64,000 nt of DNA. Origin: Vibrio sinaloensis DSM 21326. Its GTDB lineage: Bacteria; Pseudomonadota; Gammaproteobacteria; Enterobacterales; Vibrionaceae. Made by a program: the position numbers and the translations under genes. The stretch lies in the NCBI RefSeq assembly GCF_000189275.1, contig NZ_AEVT01000099.1, positions 62,001-126,000 of the forward strand, read 5' to 3'. Below are positions 1 through 8,641 of the stretch, one piece after another (within the stretch, counting starts at the first letter, position 1; the number at the start of each line of letters is the position of its first letter). The notes below the pieces were generated by a model that was given only the letters and a program-made list of their open reading frames with translations, ran no database searches and was not told where the DNA came from.

Positions 1-1194
1 GACATAGTCGACAGCAGTAAGAGCAATGCCGATGAAGAAAGCGGCGAACGCTGACCCAGCCTTTACAACCAGAGTCTGAACAGAGTAAGCGATACTTTCA
101 CAGCGCTGGCCGAGTTTGCATTCGCCATAGTCTACTGTGTCTGCCACCATGATGACGTTCAGTACCCAAAACAGTGCGGTTCCGATTTGTAGCAGCACAC
201 CAGCAGTGGAGATCAGCACAATGCTTTGCTTATCGTACATGCCTACATAGATGAGTACAGCGCTGCCTAGAATTGGCAGACTTGAAGCGCACGCCCACAA
301 GGTTCGGCGAGAGAATAGTTGCGCAAGTTTAGGGAATAGTACCAGCGTTATCAGGTTGGCGATCCCCGCGTACGCCATGTAGTAAGGGAATAGGTCTTCG
401 TTGCCGACGACATAAGTGAAGTAATAAACCGCAAAGGCGGTGATGATGTTGGTGGCAAGGTTGTATGACAGTGCCATACACAACACACTGGTTAGCTGGT
501 CATTTTTGTAGATCAGTTTAAGCAGCTTGTTCAGTGTTACTTTCTCTTCGGGTTTACTGCTGTCTAGTGATTTGGTCGAATAACGTTCTTTCACATTTCT
601 TAGCGTGATGTAGGTGGAGACAACAAAGCAGCCAATAAGCAGCAAAGTAAAGACTTGGAATCCATAGCCCTTGTCGTCACCTCCCACATAGTTCACAAAC
701 GGCATTGCAATGGCGGCGGTCACAAGCCAAGCGAGGCTGGCAAAAAACCTTGGGTAGGGGACAAGGTCTTCTCGCTCGCGCTTATCTAGCGTTAGAGTAG
801 GGACTAAAGACCAGAACGGAATATCCATCAAAGTGTAGGTCATCCCCCATAAAATGTAAGTGACAGCGGCATAAGCGATAAGCCACGGGCCTTCTATATG
901 GTGAGCGCTGAACAGCATAAACAGCACAACAGAGTTGGTCACCGTGCCCACTAATATCCAAGGTTTAAATTTTCCCCAGCGGCTACGAGTGTTGTTAACG
1001 ATCCAGCCCATAATTGGGTCATTGACCGCATCCCATATTCGGGCAACCAGAAAGATGGTTCCCACTGTCGCCGCGGAGATACCTACTACATCCGTGTAGT
1101 AAAACATCAGGTACATATAGACAATGGTAATGGCGAAGTCCTTACCAAATGCCCCAAAGCCATAACTCAGCTTTGTGTTCATTGAAATGCTCAT
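1..1194 (-). CDS. melB: Melibiose:cation symporter MelB (partial, C-terminus beyond window start)
   Basis: Sugar:cation symporter of the GPH family in the inner membrane, importing melibiose or related alpha-galactosides with Na+ or H+. The reading frame opens MSISMNTKLSYGFGAFGKDF and continues through many hydrophobic segments to the window edge, so about 398 residues are seen and the end is missing. Family features visible are the GAFGKDF start, the acidic residues in the first helices (YYTDVVG) and the loop WDAVNDPIMG. A clear ribosome site AAGGAG lies 6 bases before the ATG at 1194. It follows melA on the same strand after an 82-base gap holding a hairpin, so the two are probably co-transcribed under MelR. 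Substrate is inferred from the neighbours melA and melR. Confidence 0.93.
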   Translation of the reverse strand, partial: MSISMNTKLSYGFGAFGKDFAITIVYMYLMFYYTDVVGISAATVGTIFLVARIWDAVNDPIMGWIVNNTRSRWGKFKPWILVGTVTNSVVLFMLFSAHHIEGPWLIAYAAVTYILWGMTYTLMDIPFWSLVPTLTLDKREREDLVPYPRFFASLAWLVTAAIAMPFVNYVGGDDKGYGFQVFTLLLIGCFVVSTYITLRNVKERYSTKSLDSSKPEEKVTLNKLLKLIYKNDQLTSVLCMALSYNLATNIITAFAVYYFTYVVGNEDLFPYYMAYAGIANLITLVLFPKLAQLFSRRTLWACASSLPILGSAVLIYVGMYDKQSIVLISTAGVLLQIGTALFWVLNVIMVADTVDYGECKLGQRCESIAYSVQTLVVKAGSAFAAFFIGIALTAVDYV

Positions 1195-1206
1195 GGGTGC
1201 TCCTTA

Positions 1207-1226
1207 CGCCTTCTAAGCAGAAGGCG
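1207..1226 (-). other. Intercistronic hairpin between melA and melB
   Basis: An 8-bp perfect inverted repeat (CGCCTTCT / AGAAGGCG, 4-base loop) lies directly before the melB ribosome site AAGGAG. No T-tract follows it, so it looks like a processing or translation-control element rather than a terminator. Confidence 0.5.
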
Positions 1227-1276
1227 CATTGTTTTCACGTTAATTTATTATCAGAAATGCTTGTTATTATTTTTTA

Positions 1277-2635
1277 TTAGGCTTTTGGATAGACCCAATC
1301 AGGTAGCCAACCTTGATGAGCCTCGATTAAGTCGTCGACTAAAGCGTAAATTTCCTCTAACCCCAAGACGGCTGCTGTATGCGGGTCGAGCATGGCCGCA
1401 TGGTAAATTCGCTCACGGTTTTCAGTTAAAATCGCTTCTGTCAGTAGTGTTTGCACATTGATATTGGTCTGCATTAACGCGGCGAGATGGCTAGGCAGCT
1501 TGCCCGCTTTAATTGGTTGAATACCATTTGCATCGACAAGGCAGGCGACTTCAACACAGCAACCGTGTGGCAAGTTATCAATCAAAGCCTCATTTTTGAC
1601 ATTGCCATAGATGACACTCGGAGTGCCTGTCCAAATGGAATTCATGATGGTGCTTGCATACTCGTGAGATTCACTGACGCTGATCTCATCGGCATTTTTA
1701 AAGGCTTCTAGATCTTGCTTCCAATCCGCAATTTGTTCTACACAACGTTTTGGGTATTCGTCGAGTGGTACTTTATAACGCTCAATCAAATCTGGGCGGT
1801 TTGGCTTAATAAAATAAGGGGTGTATTCAGAGAAATGTTCGGATGATTCAGTGACGAAATAGCCGAGCTTCTTAAACATTTCGTACCTAACTAGATTAGT
1901 GCAACGACCATTATGATGTAGGCCGGGTTTCGGCGCTTGACCACTTTCAAAAGCCGCGAGTAGATCAGGGTAAATATCGACATAATCACCTTGTTCAGTC
2001 TTCTTCTCGAGAGTTAAGTAGTAGGCCATATGATTGATGCCCGCACAGGTATAACGGAGATCTTGGTAGTCTAAGCCTAGATCACGAGCCAGCTCTTCTG
2101 CCGTACCTTGTACAGAGTGACATAGACCGACTTGCTTGATGTTTGGGTACTTCTCGTACATGGCCCAAGTATTCATTGCCATTGGATTGACGTAGTTAAG
2201 CATGGTCGCATTCGGGCATAGCTCGCTCATGTCTTCACACACTTTCCAAAGATGAGGAATGGTACGTAACGAGCGCATGATGCCGCCTGGGCCAAGCGTA
2301 TCGGCGATAGTTTGCTCTAATCCGTGACGCTTACACACTTCAAAATCGGTGACGGTGCAGGGCTCATAGCCACCAATTTGAAAGGCGATCACGACAAAGT
2401 CGGCATCTTCTAGAGCTTCTCTTTGGTCCAAATGGCAGCTTATTGAGCCCGTTGCTCCAGAAGACTGCATCAGCTTACTCACCACCAGATAAGATTCTTC
2501 TAAGCGGGTTCCGTCAATGTCCATGAGGGCTATATGGGCGTTTTTCAAAGCAGGTTTATGAAACACATCGCCAAGAATATTCTTCACAAAAATGGTTGAA
2601 CCTGCACCGATGAAGGTGATCTTCGGGTTATTCAT
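1277..2635 (-). CDS. melA: Alpha-galactosidase, glycoside hydrolase family 4
   Basis: Cytoplasmic NAD+- and divalent-metal-dependent alpha-galactosidase that splits melibiose into galactose and glucose. GH4 features are all present: N-terminal Rossmann motif KITFIGAGSTIF, the segment GPGGIMRSLRTIP, NYVNPMAM, the metal-site cysteine in GLCHS and metal-site histidine in GINHM. Length of 452 residues matches the E. coli enzyme (about 451). An in-frame ATG 15 bases upstream would itself contain the ribosome site GAGGAAG, so the start MNNPKITF at 2635 is preferred. It is the first gene of a melA-melB unit and is divergent from melR, the standard enterobacterial layout. Confidence 0.95.
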   Translation of the reverse strand: MNNPKITFIGAGSTIFVKNILGDVFHKPALKNAHIALMDIDGTRLEESYLVVSKLMQSSGATGSISCHLDQREALEDADFVVIAFQIGGYEPCTVTDFEVCKRHGLEQTIADTLGPGGIMRSLRTIPHLWKVCEDMSELCPNATMLNYVNPMAMNTWAMYEKYPNIKQVGLCHSVQGTAEELARDLGLDYQDLRYTCAGINHMAYYLTLEKKTEQGDYVDIYPDLLAAFESGQAPKPGLHHNGRCTNLVRYEMFKKLGYFVTESSEHFSEYTPYFIKPNRPDLIERYKVPLDEYPKRCVEQIADWKQDLEAFKNADEISVSESHEYASTIMNSIWTGTPSVIYGNVKNEALIDNLPHGCCVEVACLVDANGIQPIKAGKLPSHLAALMQTNINVQTLLTEAILTENRERIYHAAMLDPHTAAVLGLEEIYALVDDLIEAHQGWLPDWVYPKA

Positions 2636-2939
2636 TCTCTTCTTCCTCATCTATCACGTATTGGGTTGGATGAGTAAACATTACCCGAGTAAACCAAGCA
2701 GATTCGTCTCACTTAAAAACCGCAGACTCCTATTTCCTAATATTTTTAATTGCAATTGCCGATATCTGAGTTTTTGGGAGACATTGAATACAAAGCGGGA
2801 TGGAATGTGTCGGCATTCAGAATATCAATGAACTAGGCCATAACAGAGTGTGATGAGTATAGTTTGGTATGAGCTGGGTCTGAGTAATGCGGTGTTAGAT
2901 TTGCAAAACTAGGCTATCCCATTTTTAACGGAATCATTG
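2636..2939. promoter_or_regulatory. melA/melR divergent control region
   Basis: This 304-base spacer separates the divergent starts of melA and melR and must hold both promoters and any MelR and CRP operators. It is AT-rich around 2725-2770. I see TGTGA half-sites (for example near 2850) but no full CRP palindrome and cannot assign MelR boxes by eye. Confidence 0.5.
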
Positions 2940-3968
2940 ATGAGTAAACGAGAAACCGAAGCGACACACCTTGTTACCCAAAGTGAGTACTCAGATGACA
3001 ATGTACTTGTCAGCCCGCTTTCGTTGTATTCGTCGTACGAGAAGATAGATGTTGAAGTGCGAGCTCCCCATTCTATGCCCGGCTATCACTGGCATGGACA
3101 GGTGGAGGTCAATATTCCATTTGGTGATGATGTTGAGTACATCGTCAATGGCACGCCAGTCGTCATAGAAAACGGTGGTATAGGGGTGTTTTGGGCTTCT
3201 GTCCCTCATCGTCTAACTGAGCCCGGAAGAAGCCATAACATGGGGATTATCAATATTCCTATCCATCAGTTTATGTCTTGGCCGTTAAGTCGGGATCTCG
3301 TCAACCAAATTACCCATGGGTGCGTCTTGCAGTCAAACTCAACATCTTTGGTGAGTGAGTTTGAATTGGCGAGATGGGCCAAGGAAATGAGTGATGATTC
3401 TGAAAGTCGTCAACAGCTTGCCGTCGATGAGATTGGATTGATGTTGCGTCGAGTTTGCGTGGATGGTTGGAAGCCGTTGGTTTCAACCCAAGCGGATAAA
3501 TCGGCGAAAAAAGGGGTATCGAAGCATTCACAGTTTTACGTCAGTCAAATGCTTGAGTTCATAGCAACTCACCATAATGTGCCACTGACCACCAAAAAAA
3601 TTGCAGAGCATGTTGGGTTACATGCCAACTATGCCATGAATGTTTTTCAACGAACGATGCAGATGACGATTAAGCAGTACATTACAGCGATGCGGATTAA
3701 TCACGCAAGAGCATTGCTAAGTGATACGGATAGAACCATTTTAGATATTGCGCTTACCGTGGGATTCAATTCAAGCAGCCGATTCTATGAGACGTTCCAA
3801 ACGTATATAGGCGTGACGCCTACTCAGTATCGGAAACTAGCAAGGGAGGATCATCGCTGGAGTTTGCATGGCAGCAACCCTCTCTATGATCTTGAGAAGG
3901 GCGCGTGTGATGGAAAGCGACCTGTTAGTGTAACAGCGGAGATAGACCAACGAAAAAAGCCCCGATGA
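2940..3968 (+). CDS. melR: AraC-family melibiose operon regulator MelR
   Basis: Transcription activator expected to bind melibiose and switch on melAB. An N-terminal cupin-like sensing half (HWHGQVEVNIPF, VEYIVNG) is followed by two C-terminal helix-turn-helix motifs (TTKKIAEHVGLHANYAMNVF and TILDIALTVGFNSSSRFYETF). Similarity to remembered E. coli MelR runs through the whole protein, including SPLSLYS near the N-terminus and MRINHARALLSDTD between the HTHs. It is 342 residues, about 40 longer than E. coli MelR, with the extra part mostly a polar C-terminal tail. The ATG at 2940 is chosen over a TTG three bases earlier. It is divergent from melA. Confidence 0.94.
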   Translation: MSKRETEATHLVTQSEYSDDNVLVSPLSLYSSYEKIDVEVRAPHSMPGYHWHGQVEVNIPFGDDVEYIVNGTPVVIENGGIGVFWASVPHRLTEPGRSHNMGIINIPIHQFMSWPLSRDLVNQITHGCVLQSNSTSLVSEFELARWAKEMSDDSESRQQLAVDEIGLMLRRVCVDGWKPLVSTQADKSAKKGVSKHSQFYVSQMLEFIATHHNVPLTTKKIAEHVGLHANYAMNVFQRTMQMTIKQYITAMRINHARALLSDTDRTILDIALTVGFNSSSRFYETFQTYIGVTPTQYRKLAREDHRWSLHGSNPLYDLEKGACDGKRPVSVTAEIDQRKKPR

Positions 3969-3982
3969 AGGGGCTTTTTTGT
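3953..3982 (+). terminator. Rho-independent terminator overlapping the melR stop
   Basis: AAAAAAGCCCC / GGGGCTTTTTT stem with a GATGAA loop and a T-tract. The melR stop codon lies inside the loop. The flanking A-run could also let it work for malK transcripts arriving from the other strand. Confidence 0.9.
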
Positions 3983-3999
3983 GACCAAGTCAAACTTGA

Positions 4000-5124
4000 T
4001 TAATTGTCTTGGAACTCTACGCCAGATTCTCTGTATAGGCGCTGACACGCTTTGCCATCGCTGTGGAATAGGTGACAACGGTGTGCAGGGATACCGACAG
4101 AAAGTTTATCACCAGGCTCTACATCTAGGGTGTCAGGTTGACGGTAAATCATGTCCGCGTCAGCGGCGTCGATGTGCAGGTAAGCTTGGGTTTCGTTACC
4201 TAGTTTTTCAACGATATTGACTTCGCCTTCGATGGTTGCGTCACCTTCGTTTGCTGGCAATAAGTGTTCTGGGCGGACACCCAAAGACATACGCTCGCCT
4301 TTAACAACGGTTGTGCCATCAACTGGAATCCAGAACGCGGTACCGTTGGCAAGTTGTACCATAACGCGGTCTTTTTCTACTGCTTCAATGAACACGCTCA
4401 TGAAGTTCATTTTTGGTGAGCCGATAAAACCAGCAACAAAACGGTTTTGAGGGTAGTGATACAATTCAAGCGGTTTACCCACTTGTGAAACAAAACCGGC
4501 ATCTAGAACCACGATCTTGTCAGCCATGGTCATCGCTTCAACCTGATCGTGTGTTACGTAGATCATGGTACAGCCCAGTTTGCGTTGCAGCTTGGTGATT
4601 TCTGAACGCATCTGTACACGTAAGGCGGCATCAAGGTTCGATAATGGCTCATCAAGTAGGAAGACGTTTGGCTGAGAAACCAAAGTACGGCCGATAGCAA
4701 CACGTTGACGTTGACCACCAGATAGAGCTTTTGGTTGGCGCTCAAGCAGGTGACTCAGTTGAAGAATTTCTGCTGCGTGCTCAACGCGTTTGTCGATCTC
4801 TTGCTTGTCTGCTTTGGCAAGCTTAAGACCAAAAGACATGTTGTCGTAAAGGTTTAGGTGTGGATAAAGCGCGTAAGACTGGAAAACCATGCCGACACCG
4901 CGTTTAGATGGCTCAACATCGTTCATGCGCTCTTCACCAATGAAGAGTTCACCCGAGGTAATGTCTTCTAGACCAGCAATACAACGCAGCAACGTTGACT
5001 TACCACAACCTGACGGACCAACAAATACAACGAATTCGCCTTCTTTGATTTCTAAATCAACGTTTTTCGAAATTAATACGTCACCGTAAGCTTTACATAC
5101 ATTTTTTAACGTGACACTCGCCAT
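4000..5124 (-). CDS. malK: Maltose/maltodextrin ABC transporter ATPase MalK
   Basis: ATP-hydrolysing subunit that dimerises under MalF-MalG to drive maltose and maltodextrin import; in E. coli it also sequesters MalT and binds EIIA-Glc. Walker A GPSGCGKST is at residues 36-44, followed by the Q-loop (VFQSYALYP), signature LSGGQRQR, Walker B (FLLDEPLSNLD) and H-loop (YVTHD). A C-terminal regulatory domain of about 135 residues contains LGVRPEHL. Length 374 compares with 371 in E. coli. It is transcribed away from malE across a shared control region. A possible terminator lies at 3953-3982, between it and melR. Confidence 0.97.
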   Translation of the reverse strand: MASVTLKNVCKAYGDVLISKNVDLEIKEGEFVVFVGPSGCGKSTLLRCIAGLEDITSGELFIGEERMNDVEPSKRGVGMVFQSYALYPHLNLYDNMSFGLKLAKADKQEIDKRVEHAAEILQLSHLLERQPKALSGGQRQRVAIGRTLVSQPNVFLLDEPLSNLDAALRVQMRSEITKLQRKLGCTMIYVTHDQVEAMTMADKIVVLDAGFVSQVGKPLELYHYPQNRFVAGFIGSPKMNFMSVFIEAVEKDRVMVQLANGTAFWIPVDGTTVVKGERMSLGVRPEHLLPANEGDATIEGEVNIVEKLGNETQAYLHIDAADADMIYRQPDTLDVEPGDKLSVGIPAHRCHLFHSDGKACQRLYRESGVEFQDN

Positions 5125-5800
5125 CTAGCTCGCCCTCGATCAATATTTTTTATTTTTACTGCTCATCATTATATGAGTTATCGTGCGAGCAGTAACAGTA
5201 GGAATCTGGTAAGGAATGGATTCTTTCAAAGAGTAAGAAAATGAGGGTGACGGATTACTCACATCACCCACCAAAGCCAATACAAAGTCTGCTTCCCCCG
5301 TACAGCATAAGCATCTCCCCCGTTTTTGTGAAATCTTTCGATTACAACCCTACGAATGATTATGCTGTCACAGCAAACCCCAGCGGCATTGCAAATCAGC
5401 GTTCTTATCGGCTTTCGCCTGTGAACTGACTGTTAAGGGTTCTTACTATCCACTCTTGGATGGCTGTAGTTTCCCTTTTACCCGACGGTTATACATCCTC
5501 CCGTGTTGATTTTTTATGGGGGTAGTAGATGAGGAGGAGGGAGAGGAGGGAGGAAAAGCCACAGTTAGATCGAGTTCAAATAATTCTGGCTGGTAACGGT
5601 GAATCTGATCACATTAAGAGTCGTTTTTGTGATTTTGCTCTCCAACCTCAAACGATAGGGATCACGAAAATAAGCCATAATACTTAGGGCGTAGGGAGTA
5701 GGAGGATGAGCTATTTGTCAGTTTGGCTGAAAATATATGGCGAAATACGGTGAAGCCTCTAGGTTGACCCCTACAACACAAAAATTAAAAGGATATGAAC
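5125..5800. promoter_or_regulatory. malK/malE divergent control region with MalT-type boxes
   Basis: A spacer of about 670 bases between divergent malK and malE. Compared with the remembered E. coli MalT box GGGGA(T/G)GAGG I see two direct 9/10 matches at 5531-5540 and 5540-5549, an 8/10 match at 5702-5711, an 8/10 match on the minus strand at 5494-5503, and weaker minus-strand GGGGGA-rich sites at 5292-5320. The layout of boxes flanking a CRP site resembles the E. coli malEp-malKp switch. The malE ribosome site AAAAGGA is at 5787-5793. Confidence 0.65.
5598..5613. promoter_or_regulatory. CRP-binding site in the mal control region
   Basis: GGTGA-ATCTGA-TCACA matches the CRP consensus TGTGA-N6-TCACA at 9 of 10 core positions. 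It lies between the MalT-type boxes, as expected for catabolite control of malK and malEFG. Confidence 0.72.
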
Positions 5801-6982
5801 ATGAAAAATGCCCTAAGCACAGTGGCACTAGGTACGCTAGTTGCTCTTGGCTCATTTGGTGCAAATGCTGCTATCGAAGAAGGTCAATTAACTATCTGGA
5901 TTAACGGCGATAAAGGTTACAACGGACTTGCTGAAGTAGGTAAACAGTTTGAAGAAGATACGGGTATCAAAGTAACCGTTGCTCACCCAGATGCTCTTCA
6001 AGACAAATTCCCTCAAACAGCAGCGACTGGTGACGGTCCTGATATTGTGTTCTGGGCGCACGACCGCTTTGGTGGTTACGCTGAGTCTGGTCTCCTAGCT
6101 GAAATCAAACCGTCTAAAGAAATTAAAGAAGGCATCGTAGACTTCGCATGGGATGCTGTGAAATACGATGGCAAGATCATCGGCTACCCTGTAGCAGTTG
6201 AGTCTCTATCTCTAATCTACAACAAAGACTTAGTGCCTAACCCACCTAAGAGCTGGGAAGAAGTGGAAGCGTTAGACGCGAAACTGAAGAAAGAAGGCAA
6301 GTCTGCAATCATGTGGAACCTAAAAGAACCGTACTTCACATGGCCTCTAATGGCAGCTGATGGCGGTTACGCATTCAAATACGGTGCAGAAGGTTACGAC
6401 ATCAAAGACGCTGGTATCGCGAAAGATGGCGTAAAAGACGCGATGAGCTTCGTTAAAGGTTTGGTTGAGAAAGGCGTGATCTCGTCTGATATGGACTACT
6501 CTGTCTCTGAGTCTGCATTCAACCAAGGCACGACTGCGATGACAATCAACGGTCCTTGGTCATGGGGCAACATCGAGAAGTCAGGCATCAACTACGGTGT
6601 AACAACACTGCCTAAATTTAACGGTCAATCTTCGAAGCCTTTCGTTGGTGTATTGACTGCAGGTATCAGCACAGCGTCTCCTAACAAAGACCTAGCGGTA
6701 GAGTTCATCGAGAACTACCTACTGACTAACGAAGGTCTACGTAAAGTGAACGATGACAAGCCACTAGGTGCAGTAGCGCTTAACTCATTCCAACGTGAGC
6801 TTGATTCAGACAAGCGTATCGCAGCGACAATGGACAACGCGATGAACGGCGAAATCATGCCAAACATCCCGCAAATGAGCGCATTCTGGGGCGCAGCGAA
6901 AAACGCGATCGTAAACGTTGTTGATGGTCGTCAAACTGTAGATGCAGCACTTGCAGATGCAGAAAAACAGATGACTAAATAA
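5801..6982 (+). CDS. malE: Maltose/maltodextrin-binding periplasmic protein MalE
   Basis: Periplasmic receptor that captures maltose and maltodextrins and delivers them to MalFGK2. A Sec signal peptide (MKNALSTVALGTLVALGSFGANA) is predicted to be cut before AIEEGQLTIW. The mature part shows MalE family landmarks: LTIWINGDKGYNGL, the segment TGDGPDIVFWAHDRFGGYA, WNLKEPYFTWPL and AMTINGPWSW. With the ATG at 5801 the protein has 393 residues, and the ribosome site AAAAGGA is 7 bases away; an ATG at 5795 is too close to it. It leads malE-malF-malG. The gap to malF holds a strong hairpin that may make malE mRNA more abundant than malFG. Confidence 0.96.
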   Translation: MKNALSTVALGTLVALGSFGANAAIEEGQLTIWINGDKGYNGLAEVGKQFEEDTGIKVTVAHPDALQDKFPQTAATGDGPDIVFWAHDRFGGYAESGLLAEIKPSKEIKEGIVDFAWDAVKYDGKIIGYPVAVESLSLIYNKDLVPNPPKSWEEVEALDAKLKKEGKSAIMWNLKEPYFTWPLMAADGGYAFKYGAEGYDIKDAGIAKDGVKDAMSFVKGLVEKGVISSDMDYSVSESAFNQGTTAMTINGPWSWGNIEKSGINYGVTTLPKFNGQSSKPFVGVLTAGISTASPNKDLAVEFIENYLLTNEGLRKVNDDKPLGAVALNSFQRELDSDKRIAATMDNAMNGEIMPNIPQMSAFWGAAKNAIVNVVDGRQTVDAALADAEKQMTK

Positions 6983-6999
6983 TTAAGTAATACCCTTTT

Positions 7000-7026
7000 G
7001 AGGAGAGGGCAACCTCTCCTCCTTTT
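7000..7026 (+). other. malE-malF intercistronic GNRA-loop hairpin
   Basis: A 9-bp perfect stem (AGGAGAGG plus a closing G-C pair) capped by a GCAA tetraloop lies 18 bases after the malE stop, followed by CTTTTCT. It may be a weak terminator or a 3'-end barrier that protects malE mRNA, the role REP elements play in the same gap in E. coli. Confidence 0.65.
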
Positions 7027-7057
7027 CTAAGTTTTATTATCGCTAGCAGGTTCTCTT

Positions 7058-8629
7058 ATGCAGTCAGTTCAAGGTACAGATGCTATGACATCTACAACAA
7101 CGAGCTTGCCATCAAGTAAAAACGTCTTTATAAAATGGGCTGTTCTTGCTTCTGTCGGTATCGTCAATGGCTACGCAACCGTCTTAATGTATTCTCGCGG
7201 TGAGACAGCTTTCGCGCTGCTTACCCTTATCTTATCAGCACTGGCGTTGTACATCTTTGGTAGTAAAAAGACTTACGCCCACCGTTACATTTATCCAGGT
7301 ATTGCAGGCATGATCCTGTTTATCCTGTTTCCTCTTGCGTACACGGTAAACCTAGCCTTCACTAACTACAGTGCAAAAAACCAACTTTCCTTTGACCGTG
7401 CACAGACGGTATTGCTCGACCGCACCTTCCAAAGCGGTGATAGCTACCCATTCACGCTTTACAAGACCGAGAATGGTCACCGTATTGCAGTGAAAAAAGG
7501 CGAGCAACTGTTAGCGACAGAAGAGTTTAATCTTGCGTCTCCAGGCGCTGATATGGATTTAGCTCCGGTTGAATCCGTCGCGGGCGAAAAAGAAAAAATT
7601 AAGACCATCATCAAGAATAAATCTGGTTTGGGCGCAGTAGATTTACATCTGCCTTCTGGTGAAGACATTCGCATGAGCGGTCTGCGTAAATTTGCTGCGG
7701 TTGTTCCTCTTTACACGTTGCAAGACGATGGTGAATCACTTTACAACAACCGCACCCAAGAAATGCTACGTCCAAACATGGAAGTGGGCTTCTATCAGCC
7801 GGTTGACGAAAATGGCCAATTTACTGGTTCAACAGTGTCTCCTGGGTTCGTTGTGGGCATTGGTGGTGCGAACTTCGAACGTGTGTGGAAAGATGATGGT
7901 ATCAAAGAGCCGTTCGTAAGCATCTTTATCTGGACGGTTGTGTTCTCTGCGTTAACGGTTGGCCTGACGGTGATTATTGGCTTGGTGTTGGCGAGTGTTG
8001 TTCAGTGGGAAGAGATTAAAGGTCGTGCGATTTATCGAGTGCTTTTGATTCTTCCATATGCGGTACCTGCGTTTATCTCTATCTTGATCTTTAAAGGTCT
8101 ATTTAACCAGAGCTTTGGTGAAATCAACATGGTGTTGGAAGCTCTGTTTGGTATTAGCCCGTCATGGTTCTCTGATCCGTTGATGGCGAAAGTGATGATT
8201 GTTTTCGTTAACACTTGGTTAGGTTTCCCGTACATGATGATTCTATGTATGGGTCTACTCAAAGCGATTCCAGAAGACCTTTACGAAGCGTCTGCGATTG
8301 ACGGTGCCAACTTTGTCGATAACTTCCGTCGCATTACAATGCCTCTGATGATCAAGCCGCTTACGCCGCTATTGATTGCCAGCTTTGCATTTAACTTCAA
8401 TAACTTCGTGTTAATCCAGCTATTGACTCAAGGTGGCCCGAATATGATCGGCACTTCAGAGCCAGCAGGTTACACCGATTTACTAGTTAGCTACACCTAC
8501 CGTATCGCATTTGAAGGCGGCGGCGGTCAAGACTTCGGTCTAGCAAGTGCAATCGCGACACTTATCTTCCTATTGGTCGGTGGTCTAGCACTACTCAACC
8601 TACGTTTCACTAAGCTGTCTCAGGATTAA
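7058..8629 (+). CDS. malF: Maltose ABC transporter permease MalF
   Basis: Inner-membrane permease that pairs with MalG to form the maltose channel. Three N-terminal membrane segments precede a large periplasmic loop (about residues 110-270, starting near FTNYSAKNQLSFDRAQ), which is typical of MalF and contacts MalE. Five further helices follow, with the EAA coupling motif EDLYEASAIDGANFVDNFRR contacting MalK. Length 523 compares with 514 in E. coli. The ATG at 7058 is taken as the start; an in-frame ATG at 7085 with AAGGT 8 bases upstream is a fair alternative. It is 12 bases from malG. Confidence 0.95.
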   Translation: MQSVQGTDAMTSTTTSLPSSKNVFIKWAVLASVGIVNGYATVLMYSRGETAFALLTLILSALALYIFGSKKTYAHRYIYPGIAGMILFILFPLAYTVNLAFTNYSAKNQLSFDRAQTVLLDRTFQSGDSYPFTLYKTENGHRIAVKKGEQLLATEEFNLASPGADMDLAPVESVAGEKEKIKTIIKNKSGLGAVDLHLPSGEDIRMSGLRKFAAVVPLYTLQDDGESLYNNRTQEMLRPNMEVGFYQPVDENGQFTGSTVSPGFVVGIGGANFERVWKDDGIKEPFVSIFIWTVVFSALTVGLTVIIGLVLASVVQWEEIKGRAIYRVLLILPYAVPAFISILIFKGLFNQSFGEINMVLEALFGISPSWFSDPLMAKVMIVFVNTWLGFPYMMILCMGLLKAIPEDLYEASAIDGANFVDNFRRITMPLMIKPLTPLLIASFAFNFNNFVLIQLLTQGGPNMIGTSEPAGYTDLLVSYTYRIAFEGGGGQDFGLASAIATLIFLLVGGLALLNLRFTKLSQD

Positions 8630-8641
8630 GGAGTACCGACA

